Position numbers and translations under genes: made by a program
Notes under the pieces: model-generated
What the model was told of the DNA's origin: nothing
Databases searched by the model: none
The model's input: only the letters and a program-made list of their open reading frames with translations
Part shown: one piece after another, positions 15,263-22,562 of the stretch
Layout: each line of letters opens with the position of its first letter
Position numbering within the stretch: the first letter of the stretch is position 1
NCBI GenBank assembly: GCA_020723345.1
Contig: DYJA01000062.1
Span: 1 to 39,649, forward strand
DNA length: 39,649 nt
From: Candidatus Aquidulcis sp.
GTDB lineage: Bacteria > Chloroflexota > Anaerolineae > UBA4142
Direction of reading: 5' to 3'

Positions 15263-16098
15263 CGCATCACCGCGACGACGATGACCAGCGCGGCAAGCAG
15301 CCAGCGATAGTACACAAAAATGTCCGTCGAGTTGCGCTGCAAAAAGCGCAGGAGGAATTTGATGCACAAATAGCCGCTGATCATCGCCGCGAGAAAGCCG
15401 ACCGCGAAGATCGTCAACTCTGACGACGCGATGCCATCGCGCACGAGATTGAACACACTTTTCGCGCCCGCGCCCGCGATGATCGGCGCGGAGAGGAGAA
15501 ACGAAAAGCGCGCCGCGGCTTCGCGTTCCAAGCCGAGCGCGAGTCCCGCCGTGATCGTCGCGCCCGAGCGCGACACGCCGGGAAAGATCGCGAGCGCTTG
15601 CGCGCAACCGATCAGGATCGCGTCTCTCAGCGAAACGTGCTTCAGCGCGCGTGTGTGCCGCGCGATTCGTTCCGCAATGAACAACGCCGCGCCCAAGAGC
15701 GCGATGATGATGCCCATCGCGATCATCGCGCTTGCGTTGTGCTGCGCGTTCGGCGCGTGAAACAGCTCTTCGATTTTGCTTTCGAACAGTACGCCCGCCA
15801 TCGCGCCGGGAATACTGCCGATGACGAGCCACCACGCGAGCCGTCGATCAATGTCGTCGCCGATCTTGCGTTCGACGATGCTCATAATCCCCGCGCGAAT
15901 CAGGCGCACCCAATCCGCCGCGAAGAACACGAGCAACGCGACGAGCGTTCCGAGATGCAGCGCAACGTCGAACGCAAGACCTGGATCGTCCCAATTGAAA
16001 AGCCACGGGATGATGATCAAATGCGCCGAACTGGAAATCGGAATGAACTCGGTTGCGCCTTGCACGACGCCGAGGAGGATAGCTTGAAGGATGTTCAT
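15259..16098 (-). CDS. uppP: Undecaprenyl-diphosphate phosphatase
   Basis: This 279-residue integral membrane protein shows the BacA/UppP signatures: ILLGVVQGATEFIPISSSAH with the catalytic-region glutamates near the start, and FPGVSRSGATITAGLALGL in the second half. About eight helices are visible. It dephosphorylates undecaprenyl diphosphate, recycling the lipid carrier of cell-wall synthesis, and can confer bacitracin tolerance. Its stop overlaps the start of the PstS-like gene, and cinA lies upstream in the same direction, which makes a likely three-gene unit. One could imagine that the phosphate-binding neighbour handles the phosphate released outside, but that is speculation. Confidence 0.95.
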   Translation of the reverse strand: MNILQAILLGVVQGATEFIPISSSAHLIIIPWLFNWDDPGLAFDVALHLGTLVALLVFFAADWVRLIRAGIMSIVERKIGDDIDRRLAWWLVIGSIPGAMAGVLFESKIEELFHAPNAQHNASAMIAMGIIIALLGAALFIAERIARHTRALKHVSLRDAILIGCAQALAIFPGVSRSGATITAGLALGLEREAAARFSFLLSAPIIAGAGAKSVFNLVRDGIASSELTIFAVGFLAAMISGYLCIKFLLRFLQRNSTDIFVYYRWLLAALVIVVAVMR

Positions 16099-16106
16099 GG
16101 CAACTC

Positions 16107-16161
16107 CGTGATGCGTGATGCGTGAAACGTGAACGGTTCACGCATCACGTATCACGTTTCA
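16107..16161. repeat. Imperfect inverted repeat across the cinA stop
   Basis: GTGATGCGTGATGCGTGAAACGTGAAC on the left is mirrored by GGTTCACGCATCACGTATCACG on the right, built from variants of GTGATGCGTG. The last codons and stop of cinA lie in the right arm. Confidence 0.6.
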
Positions 16162-16639
16162 GATAGCGATACAACAACTCTAGCGCCGCTTCCGCGCTCT
16201 GCTCTTTGTTCTGCAAGCGGTCGCCGCGCCAAATGTGGCGTTCGATAATCACGTCGCGCGCGTCGGCGAGCGCGATGTAGACGAGTCCGACCGGTTTGTC
16301 GGGCGTGCCGCCGCCGGGTCCCGCGATGCCGGTGATCGCGAGTCCAATCGTCGCGGAAAATCTTTCGCGCGCGCCGTGCGCCATTTCCGTAACTGTCTCT
16401 TCGCTGACCGCGCCATGTTTGTTTAGCGTGTCCCACGTTACGCCGAGCGCGGCGACCTTCGCTTCGTACGCGTACGCGATCACCGACGCGATGACGTACG
16501 CCGAACTGCCCGGCACATTCGTCAAGCGATGGGTGATTAGCCCGCCCGTACACGATTCGGCAATCGCGAGCGTCTGTTTTTTCTCGGTGAGTAATCTGCC
16601 CAAGATCACTTCGAGTGGTTCGGTAGATTGTGAATTCAT
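16145..16639 (-). CDS. pncC: CinA C-terminal-domain protein (nicotinamide-nucleotide amidohydrolase)
   Basis: The 164-residue stand-alone CinA-C domain carries TLAIAESCTGGLITHRLTNVPGSS, GAVSEETVTEMAHGAR and AITGIAGPGGGTPDKPVGLVY, the complete set of family motifs. The enzyme deamidates nicotinamide mononucleotide to nicotinate mononucleotide in NAD salvage. The -10 of the promoter at 16648-16676 ends nine bases before the ATG, so the mRNA is probably leaderless or nearly so, which fits the lack of a ribosome-binding site. It is followed by uppP and the PstS-like gene. Confidence 0.93.
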   Translation of the reverse strand: MNSQSTEPLEVILGRLLTEKKQTLAIAESCTGGLITHRLTNVPGSSAYVIASVIAYAYEAKVAALGVTWDTLNKHGAVSEETVTEMAHGARERFSATIGLAITGIAGPGGGTPDKPVGLVYIALADARDVIIERHIWRGDRLQNKEQSAEAALELLYRYLKRDT

Positions 16640-16647
16640 CGGGGCGC

Positions 16648-16676
16648 ATTATATCAGAATTCCAGAACACAGACAA
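16648..16676 (-). promoter_or_regulatory. Promoter of cinA-uppP, apparently leaderless
   Basis: TTGTCT (16671-16676), a 17-base spacer and TATAAT (16648-16653) on the minus strand place transcription start close to 16641, two bases from the cinA ATG. The -35 element lies in the left arm of a dispersed repeat. Confidence 0.6.
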
Positions 16677-16717
16677 AAGAATACAGATTCCAGACATGAT
16701 CTGTCGTCTGTGTTCTG
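16663..16717. repeat. Inverted repeat in the cinA-clpC divergent spacer
   Basis: CAGAACACAGAC (16663-16674) and GTCTGTGTTCTG (16706-16717) are perfect arms; flanking TGTGGTCTGTTGTCTG continues the same word. It resembles other dispersed repeats in the window and carries part of the cinA promoter. Confidence 0.7.
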
Positions 16718-16737
16718 TGGTCTGTTGTCTGAATGGA

Positions 16738-16766
16738 TTGACGCAATATCGCGTTGGGGATATAAT
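16738..16766 (+). promoter_or_regulatory. Promoter of clpC
   Basis: TTGACG (16738-16743), a 17-base spacer and a perfect TATAAT (16761-16766) lie 24 bases upstream of the clpC start. Near-consensus quality suggests strong basal expression. No CtsR or CIRCE-type operator was seen. Confidence 0.8.
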
Positions 16767-16789
16767 TACTACAGAAAGAGGGACTGCCT

Positions 16790-19297
16790 ATGATGCGATT
16801 TGATCGGTTCACCGAACGCGCGCAAGACGCGTTCGCGCGCTCACACGAAATTATCCAACGTTATCGCCATTCGCAACTCGACGCCGAACATCTGCTGCTC
16901 GCGCTGATCGAGCAGACCGGCGGCGCGGTGCAGGCGATTCTCGACCGCGCCAACGTCGACGTGGATATGTTGCGTCAACGGATCGACGAATCGCTGCAGG
17001 GAAGTCTGCGCGGTTACTATAATCCGTACGGCGGCGGACAGGCGCAAGTGTACGTGACGCCGCGCGTCAAGCGGATCGTCGAAGTGGCAAACGAAGAAGC
17101 GAGTCGTCTCAAAGACGAGTACGTCTCGACCGAGCATTTGTTGTTGGCGATGGCGGTGGATCGCGACGGCGCGGCGGGGCGCTTGTTGAACGAATTGGGT
17201 TTGTCGCGCGACCGCATTTTGCAAATCTTGCCGGAGATTCGCGGCGGACAACGCATTACCGATCCGACGGCGGAAGGCAAGTATCGGATGCTGGAAAAAT
17301 ATTCGCGCGATCTCACCGCGCTCGCGCGCGAAAGCAAACTCGATCCCGTGATCGGTCGCGACGAAATCATTTTGCGCGTCATTCAGGTGCTCTCGCGCCG
17401 CACGAAAAATAATCCCGTGCTGATTGGCGAGCCGGGCGTCGGCAAGACGGCGATTGTCGAAGGGCTCGCGCAGAAAATCATCGCGGGCGACGTGCCCGAG
17501 CCGTTGATGAATCGCCGCGTCGTCCAACTCGATCTCGGCGCGATGGTCGCGGGCACGCGCTTTCGCGGCGAGTTCGAGGAACGCCTGAAATCCGCGCTGC
17601 AAGAAATTCAAAACGCCAAAGGCGAAATTATTTTGTTCATCGACGAATTGCACACGGTCGTCGGCGCAGGCGCGGCGATGGGCGCGATTGACGCGTCGAA
17701 CATGATGAAGCCCGCGCTCGCACGCGGCGAATTACAGTGCGTCGGCGCGACGACGCTGGATGAGTACCGCAATCGCATCGAAAAGGACGCCGCGCTCGAA
17801 CGCCGCTTTTCGCCAATTTACGTGGACGAACCCGATGTCGAAGCGACGATCCAAATGCTGCGCGGTCTGCGCGATCGGTACGAGCAGCATCATCAAGTCA
17901 CGATTGACGACAAGGCGATTGATGCCGCCGCGAAGTTGTCGCAACGCTACGTGACGAATCGTTTTCTCCCCGACAAGGCGATTGATTTGATCGACGAAGC
18001 CGCCGCGAAATTGCGCGTCGCGATTTTCTCCATGCCGCCGGAGTTGAAAGAGATGAAGGCGCACTTGCGCGCGTTGCAGAAAGAAGAAGAGACCGCGTGG
18101 AGCGCGCGCAATTACGAGGATGCTGCGAAAGCGCGTGCGGAACGCCTCGCGCTCGAAAACACGTACAACGAAAAACGCGACGCGTGGCAAAAAGACAAAG
18201 GACTCGACGAAATCGTGGACGACTCCGACATCGCCGAAGTGATCGCCAAGTGGACGGGGATTCCCGTCAGTCGGATGATGCAGACGGAAGCGGAGAAACT
18301 TTTGCGGATGGAGTCGAGTTTGCACGAACGGATCGTCGGGCAGGACGAAGCGATCAACGCGATCAGCGACGCGATCCGCCGCGCGCGTTCGGGTCTCGCC
18401 GATCCCAAGCGACCGATTGGCTCGTTTATTTTCTTGGGACCGACGGGCGTGGGCAAGACCGCGCTCGCGCAAGCGCTCGCCGAATTTTTGTTTGACGACG
18501 CGGACGCGCTCTTTCGCGTCGACATGAGCGAGTATCGCGAACGCCACACCGTCTCGCGGCTGATCGGCGCGCCGCCGGGGTACGTCGGTTACGAAGAGGG
18601 CGGACAACTCACCGAAGCGGTGCGGCGGCGGCCGTACCAAGTGATTTTGTTCGACGAGATCGAGAAAGCGCATCCCGAAGTTTGGAATACGCTATTGCAA
18701 GTTTTGGAGGACGGACGCTTGACCGATGGGCAGGGACACATCGTCGATTTTCGCAACACGGTTATCATCATGACTTCGAACATCGGCACCGAGTTCGCGC
18801 AGCGCGGCGGCACGCTCGGTTTTCAGACGCGGCGCGGCGAAACGGATCGCAAACTGGAAAAGAATTACGAACAGATCGAGGAATCGCTCAAGCGAACGTT
18901 CCGTCCCGAATTTCTGAATCGAATCGACGAAGTGATCATCTTCCACGTTTTGAGCCGCGAGCAGATCAAACTGATCGTGGATCTGCAAATGAAGGAAATC
19001 GCCGCGCGTTTGAAGGAACACGACATCGAAATCGAATTGACGGACGCGGCGCGTGAGTGGCTGGCAAAAGAAGGTTTCGATCCGCAATTTGGCGCGCGAC
19101 CGCTGCGCCGGATGTTGCAGCGCAAAGTCGAATCGCCGCTGTCGCGCAAATTGCTCGCGGGCGAATTCAAGTCCGGCGATTTCATTTTTGTGGACGCGGA
19201 CGATAAAGAAGGGATCGTGTTTCGCAAACGCGAGAACGCGGCAGCAGAACAGGGCGCGGTGATGGAGCTGCCCCAGGTTCCAGTGGCGGCGGAATGA
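16790..19297 (+). CDS. clpC: ATP-dependent Clp protease ATP-binding subunit ClpC
   Basis: The 835-residue Hsp100 unfoldase has the double N-domain repeat ([20 protein letters not shown] and a second copy near residue 95), first AAA with [13 protein letters not shown], a short ClpC-type middle domain (about 420-470, [20 protein letters not shown]), second AAA with [14 protein letters not shown] and a C-terminal D2-small domain. An LGF tripeptide in the expected loop (GTLGFQ) fits ClpP docking. It unfolds proteins for ClpP degradation; clpP is not in the window. GAAAGAGG precedes the ATG. Its stop overlaps the start of the HicB-like gene (ATGA). Confidence 0.95.
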   Translation: MMRFDRFTERAQDAFARSHEIIQRYRHSQLDAEHLLLALIEQTGGAVQAILDRANVDVDMLRQRIDESLQGSLRGYYNPYGGGQAQVYVTPRVKRIVEVANEEASRLKDEYVSTEHLLLAMAVDRDGAAGRLLNELGLSRDRILQILPEIRGGQRITDPTAEGKYRMLEKYSRDLTALARESKLDPVIGRDEIILRVIQVLSRRTKNNPVLIGEPGVGKTAIVEGLAQKIIAGDVPEPLMNRRVVQLDLGAMVAGTRFRGEFEERLKSALQEIQNAKGEIILFIDELHTVVGAGAAMGAIDASNMMKPALARGELQCVGATTLDEYRNRIEKDAALERRFSPIYVDEPDVEATIQMLRGLRDRYEQHHQVTIDDKAIDAAAKLSQRYVTNRFLPDKAIDLIDEAAAKLRVAIFSMPPELKEMKAHLRALQKEEETAWSARNYEDAAKARAERLALENTYNEKRDAWQKDKGLDEIVDDSDIAEVIAKWTGIPVSRMMQTEAEKLLRMESSLHERIVGQDEAINAISDAIRRARSGLADPKRPIGSFIFLGPTGVGKTALAQALAEFLFDDADALFRVDMSEYRERHTVSRLIGAPPGYVGYEEGGQLTEAVRRRPYQVILFDEIEKAHPEVWNTLLQVLEDGRLTDGQGHIVDFRNTVIIMTSNIGTEFAQRGGTLGFQTRRGETDRKLEKNYEQIEESLKRTFRPEFLNRIDEVIIFHVLSREQIKLIVDLQMKEIAARLKEHDIEIELTDAAREWLAKEGFDPQFGARPLRRMLQRKVESPLSRKLLAGEFKSGDFIFVDADDKEGIVFRKRENAAAEQGAVMELPQVPVAAE

Positions 19298-19494
19298 TAA
19301 GGAGAGCACTGACAAGATATAAACTGCCGATTGAGATCGAATCGCTCGAAGAAGGCGGCTATCTCGCGATCTGTCCGATCTTGCAAGGGTGTCACGCGGA
19401 AGGAGAAACGATCGTTGAGGCGATTGAAAATGTTGAAGATGTCGCGCGCAATCTGATCGCATTGATGCGGGAAGATGGAATCGCGTTGCCGTAG
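19294..19494 (+). CDS. HicB-like (UPF0150) antitoxin-type protein
   Basis: This 66-residue protein, [20 protein letters not shown]...[20 protein letters not shown], is a typical partial-RNase-H-fold HicB domain without a DNA-binding tail. Its ATG overlaps the clpC stop. In intact loci HicB neutralises the adjacent HicA mRNA interferase. Here only the C-terminal tail of HicA remains downstream (19496-19603), so this is probably an orphan. Confidence 0.85.
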   Translation: MIRRALTRYKLPIEIESLEEGGYLAICPILQGCHAEGETIVEAIENVEDVARNLIALMREDGIALP

Positions 19495-19495
19495 A

Positions 19496-19603
19496 AGGTA
19501 CACCACGATTCCACGCCATGGCGCGAAAGACATCAAGATCGGTACGTTCAAGAAGATATTGCGCGATTTGGGAATCGGTGCAGATGAGTGGGAAAGATCG
19601 TAG
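19496..19603 (+). pseudogene. hicA: HicA toxin remnant (C-terminal third)
   Basis: The frame reads RYTTIPRHGAKDIKIGTFKK followed by ILRDLGIGADEWERS and a stop at 19601-19603. This is the conserved C-terminal end of HicA mRNA interferases. The N-terminal part, including the dsRBD helix and the catalytic histidine in GSH, is absent: the HicB stop comes directly before it, so about half of the toxin gene was deleted. No plausible start codon exists for the remnant. Confidence 0.8.
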
Positions 19604-19612
19604 GTCAGCGAA

Positions 19613-20038
19613 ATGACGAAAACAATCGAACTGAAAGAAATACGCGAGGCATATGCAATCGAAATTGATCCGGCGCGGCTTGAGCGCGAACCGATCGTGC
19701 TAGAGCGCGATGGGGCGCCAGTCGGCGCGGTGATCTCAATCGAAGAATACGAATCTTATCTCGCGTGGAAACATCGCGCAGTAGAGCCGGAGGATTTTCC
19801 GCCAGAATGGTACGTCGAAAAGGCCGCTTTCGAGCGAATGTTGCCCGAGTTGCTCAAGTCGTATCGCGGCAAGTTCGTTGCGATCTATCAGGGGCAAGTT
19901 GTGGACAGCGATGCTAGGATGGGCGAACTCATTTGGCGAGTCGAGCAAAAACTAGGCGACAAACCATTCTATGTGGATGAGGTTTTGGAGACGCCGCGAG
20001 TCTATCGAATTCCATCCGCGTGGATTCAACACCCATGA
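19613..20038 (+). CDS. PHD/YefM-like and DUF5678-like two-part protein
   Basis: The 141-residue protein has an N-terminal segment (IEIDPARLEREPIVLERDGAPVGAVISIEEYESY) resembling prevent-host-death antitoxins, and a C-terminal segment (YRGKFVAIYQGQVVDSDARMGELIWRVEQKLGDKPFYVDEV) of DUF5678 type. The stop codon overlaps the start of the aspartic protease gene (ATGA), so the two are translationally coupled. The function of DUF5678 is not established; coupling to a protease suggests a regulated or toxin-antitoxin-like pair. Confidence 0.75.
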   Translation: MTKTIELKEIREAYAIEIDPARLEREPIVLERDGAPVGAVISIEEYESYLAWKHRAVEPEDFPPEWYVEKAAFERMLPELLKSYRGKFVAIYQGQVVDSDARMGELIWRVEQKLGDKPFYVDEVLETPRVYRIPSAWIQHP

Positions 20039-20412
20039 AGCCACTCGCGTCTGGCTTTGGTTTGCCTGCGGCGATTGTCGCGGTCACAGTGCAGAATCCC
20101 AACGATCTAACTCGCCAAAGAGAACTGGATGGAATTGTTGATACGGGCGCAGACGTAACGCTGATTCCACATAGACTCGCGCGGCAGATCGGTGTACGCA
20201 GCCACTCGCAAATGCTTATCAGTGGCGTTGATGGTTTGGATGTGGCGCGCCCTACGTATATCGTCAATCTCGAATTTGCGGAAACGAAGCTGGAGCGTCG
20301 CGCGGTTGGTGAATGGAATGGCAGGTTCATCGTCTTGGGACGCGACATGCTTGACGGATTCATTTTCGTCTATGACGGTAAAACGAGGCAGTTTGAAATC
20401 CGCGATCCGTAA
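20035..20412 (+). CDS. Clan AA (retropepsin-like) aspartic protease
   Basis: This 125-residue protein has the catalytic motif GIVDTGADVTLIP near residue 40, and the hydrophobic-hydrophobic-Gly motif FIVLGRDMLDGF near residue 100, the two hallmarks of single-domain retropepsin-like proteases that act as homodimers. It is soluble with no signal peptide. The ATG at 20035 in the overlap is preferred to a GTG at 20020. Target proteins are unknown; the coupled PHD/DUF5678-like protein is the obvious candidate partner or substrate. Confidence 0.85.
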   Translation: MKPLASGFGLPAAIVAVTVQNPNDLTRQRELDGIVDTGADVTLIPHRLARQIGVRSHSQMLISGVDGLDVARPTYIVNLEFAETKLERRAVGEWNGRFIVLGRDMLDGFIFVYDGKTRQFEIRDP

Positions 20413-20416
20413 TTGA

Positions 20417-20452
20417 GAAACCCGCTTTCGGCAAGAAGGCGGGTTTCTGTTT
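20417..20452. terminator. Terminator shared by convergent genes
   Basis: GAAACCCGC (20417-20425) pairs with GCGGGTTTC (20439-20447), followed by TGTTT. It lies between the protease stop and the stop of the convergent kinase-like gene. Confidence 0.85.
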
Positions 20453-21116
20453 AGATTACGGATTTCAACACGACCAGCGCGATCGCCGACGACAGCGGCA
20501 CCGTGAGATTGTCAATCCCAAACGGCGACAGCGCCTCGACGATGCTCGCGATGAACGCGACGACGAGCGCGAAAACAAGACTCGTCGCGATGGGCTGCGC
20601 GAAAAAGAGCAGCGTGAGAAACACCGCGAGCAGACTGAAGACGAACATCGCGAGTGTGCCTTCGATAGATCGCGTCTGTCCAAGAACCGTGAACTTGCGC
20701 GCGCCGAACCGCTGACCGATCAGCGCGGCGAACGCGTCGCCCCAGGTCAGCGGCATCAGACTCGCGACGAGGAGCGCGGGCTGCGACCACAACAGCGGAA
20801 TCAGAATCGAGAACGAAATTGGAAAGTAGACCGTGCCAAGTTGTCCGCGCGCGCCTGTTTCCATCCCCGCAAAAATTTGTCGCCGATACGAAATGTAGTT
20901 GACGACGATGAACGCGAGCGGCGGAATGATCGCAAACTGCCACGACGAAAAGAGCAAAGCGAGCGGAAACGCGATCATTCCAACCGCGATGTGGACGAAC
21001 TTGCGCGTCAGATCAACCGATAAATGCGCGCCGCGCCGCAATATTTCGCTGGTGGCGAGTACGAGAGAGACGTACAGAAACGCGATGAGGAGGGCGATTG
21101 GATCTGTGATGTTCAT
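20451..21116 (-). CDS. Phytol/dolichol kinase-like membrane protein
   Basis: The 221-residue protein with about six or seven helices has RKFVHIAVGMIAFP near residue 40, PLTWGDAFAALIGQRFGARK and RSIEGTLAMFVFS, the motif set shared by CTP-dependent phytol and dolichol kinases and CDP-diglyceride synthetases. It likely phosphorylates a polyprenol or phytol at the membrane. Plausible roles are lipid-carrier or prenol salvage. The start lacks a strong ribosome-binding site. Confidence 0.78.
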   Translation of the reverse strand: MNITDPIALLIAFLYVSLVLATSEILRRGAHLSVDLTRKFVHIAVGMIAFPLALLFSSWQFAIIPPLAFIVVNYISYRRQIFAGMETGARGQLGTVYFPISFSILIPLLWSQPALLVASLMPLTWGDAFAALIGQRFGARKFTVLGQTRSIEGTLAMFVFSLLAVFLTLLFFAQPIATSLVFALVVAFIASIVEALSPFGIDNLTVPLSSAIALVVLKSVI

Positions 21117-21145
21117 GGGTTATCCGTGGCGCGTGAAATGTGATG

Positions 21146-21212
21146 TGTATTGCGTATTGCGTATTGCGTATTGCGTATTGCGTGCTGCGTGTTGCGTGCT
21201 GCGTGTTGCGTT
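21146..21212. repeat. Heptamer tandem repeat
   Basis: About nine tandem heptamers: first GCGTATT units, then GCGTGCT and GCGTGTT variants. It lies in the 118-base spacer between the kinase-like gene start and the PsuG stop, and is followed by a CCAACTTCCAATTTC repeat shared with 34003-34050. Such microsatellites are prone to length change. Confidence 0.9.
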
Positions 21213-21234
21213 GGCGCGTTCCAACTTCCAATTT

Positions 21235-22242
21235 CTAACTTCCGACATCCAGTTGTTTCGCGATTTCCGCCGCGACCGCGACGTTATTCTTCAGCAGCGC
21301 GATGTTTGCGCGCACGCTTGCGCCTTCCGTCAACTCCGCGAGTCGCTTGAGCAGGAAAGGCGTGACTGCGCTGCCGACAATTTGCTGTTCTTCTGCTTCG
21401 CGCCCTTCGACTTCGCTCAGGGCGCGCTCAATGTGCGGCTCGATCACCTCGCGCGGAATCTCGTGCTCGCGCGGAATTGGCACGCAGACGAGCGCGCCGC
21501 TTGTGAATCCCAACTCCCAATGCGTCTTGATCACGCGCGCGGCGTCTTCCGCCGAATCGACGCGCGCCTGCACGCGCAGCCCCGACGAACGCGAATAGAA
21601 CGCGGGAAACTCGTCAGTTTGGTAACCCAGCACGGGCACGCCGTGCGTCTCCAGCCATTCGAGCGTCGCTGGCAAATCGAGAATCGCTTTTGCCCCCGCG
21701 CAGACGACCGCGACCGGAGTTTGCGCGAGTTCGGGCAGGTCGGCGGAAATGTCAAGTGCAGTGTTCAGTGTTCGGTATTCAGTATTCAGTGATCTTGATT
21801 GTGACGACTGAACACTGAAAACTGGATACTGAATACTGCGATGTACTCCACCAATGCCGCCGGTCGCGAACACGCGAATGCCGGCGCGGTGCGCGAGCCA
21901 CATCGTCGCGCTGACAGTCGTCGCGCCGTCGCGTTTCTGCGCGACCGCCAGCGCAATGTCGCGGCGCGCGAGTTTCAGTACCGCCTGCCCTGAGCCTCCT
22001 GAGCGGTAATCGAAGGACGAAGGGTCGCGCGCTTGCGCGAGGTATTGCAGCTCCGCGTCGCTCAAGCCGATCTTGATTTCGCCGCCGATGATCGCGATCG
22101 TGCGCGGCTCAACGCCGTGCGCGCGGGCGACGGCTTCCAGTTCGCGCGCGGTCTCCAGGTTGTGCGGGTAGGGGAGCCCGTGCGCGATGACGGTGGATTC
22201 GAGGGAGAGAAATGATTGCGCGTTCATCGGTTTTGACAACAT
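21235..22242 (-). CDS. psuG: Pseudouridine-5'-phosphate glycosidase with repeat-derived insertions
   Basis: The enzyme splits pseudouridine 5'-phosphate into uracil and ribose 5-phosphate. Family motifs are complete: SLESTVIAHGLPYPHNLETA, DGATTVSATMWLAHRAGI, VFATGGIGGVHR, TPVAVVCAGAKAILDLPATL and AVTPFLLKRLAELT. The 335 residues exceed the usual 300-310 because three repeats are read in frame: RDPSSFDYRSGGSG (after ELQYLAQA), about 28 residues after GGVHR, and LSEVEG near residue 277. The middle insertion lies directly after the conserved GGIGGVHR, so activity needs testing. The start may be 22242 or 22227; neither has a clear ribosome-binding site. Confidence 0.88.
   Translation of the reverse strand: MLSKPMNAQSFLSLESTVIAHGLPYPHNLETARELEAVARAHGVEPRTIAIIGGEIKIGLSDAELQYLAQARDPSSFDYRSGGSGQAVLKLARRDIALAVAQKRDGATTVSATMWLAHRAGIRVFATGGIGGVHRSIQYPVFSVQSSQSRSLNTEYRTLNTALDISADLPELAQTPVAVVCAGAKAILDLPATLEWLETHGVPVLGYQTDEFPAFYSRSSGLRVQARVDSAEDAARVIKTHWELGFTSGALVCVPIPREHEIPREVIEPHIERALSEVEGREAEEQQIVGSAVTPFLLKRLAELTEGASVRANIALLKNNVAVAAEIAKQLDVGS
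21403..21422. repeat. Short LSEVEG-coding repeat in psuG
   Basis: CCCTTCGACTTCGCTCAGGG is a classic member of the CCTTCGAC...CTCAGGG family. On the minus strand it encodes ALSEVEG. Confidence 0.75.
21759..21838. repeat. 80-bp inverted repeat in frame in psuG
   Basis: The left part (CAGTGTTCAGTGTTCGGTAT, TCAGTATTCAGTGATC) is mirrored by ACTGAACACTGAAAACTGGA and TACTGAATACTG. On the minus strand it is read as SIQYPVFSVQSSQSRSLNTE and YRTLNTAL with no stop. Confidence 0.85.
21985..22023. repeat. CCTGAGC...TCGAAGG repeat variant in frame in psuG
   Basis: CTGCCCTGAGCCTCCTGAGC followed by GGTAATCGAAGGACGAAGGG. Read on the minus strand it gives the low-complexity run PSSFDYRSGGSGQ inside PsuG. Confidence 0.7.
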
Positions 22243-22261
22243 AGAACTAGAGTGCTAATAT
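22233..22261 (+). promoter_or_regulatory. Near-consensus promoter of the small gene at 22284
   Basis: A perfect TTGACA (22233-22238), a 17-base spacer and TAATAT (22256-22261) with extended TGC. It overlaps the start region of psuG and points to the small gene next to the TIR-CHAT operon. Confidence 0.75.
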
Positions 22262-22283
22262 ACATTCAAAGGAGATGCTCACA

Positions 22284-22562
22284 ATGGGAATGGATGTTTG
22301 GCTCAAAACTGATATTGAGAATATCTTGCGCGCAACCGCGTTCATGGCAATTGAAATAACACACGAAATCCCTGACTTTGATCGCGAGGCGTATCTCCGA
22401 GGATTTCGTGCCGCGTTGACTACACTGGCGCTGGCACTGGGACTTCCCGAAGCGTCGAACAATTGGCCCCCACCGATACCCGAGGAGCGTCGATTCATCG
22501 AGGAACATGCCCCTCGGCTGAGTGATGTAAAAGTAATCGGAGCGCCTGACGAAGAGACCTAA
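22284..22562 (+). CDS. 92-residue protein of unknown function, convergent with the conflict operon
   Basis: The start at 22284 (MGMDVW) is set by AAAGGAG nine bases upstream; an in-frame ATG at 22275 directly abuts that site and is unlikely. The product is acidic and helical (LKTDIENILRATAFMAIEI, REAYLRGFRAALTTLALALG), with a Pro-rich bend and no membrane segment. I do not recognise it. It has its own near-consensus promoter, and its last four bases overlap the stop of the SPFH gene on the other strand, so its transcript can pair with the 3' end of the operon mRNA. It could be a regulator or immunity protein, but that is a guess. Confidence 0.7.
   Translation: MGMDVWLKTDIENILRATAFMAIEITHEIPDFDREAYLRGFRAALTTLALALGLPEASNNWPPPIPEERRFIEEHAPRLSDVKVIGAPDEET

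Noticed and set aside
21146-21212. Heptamer repeats considered as a CRISPR array
   Set aside because: Units are seven bases, contiguous and without spacers; no cas genes are present anywhere in the window.
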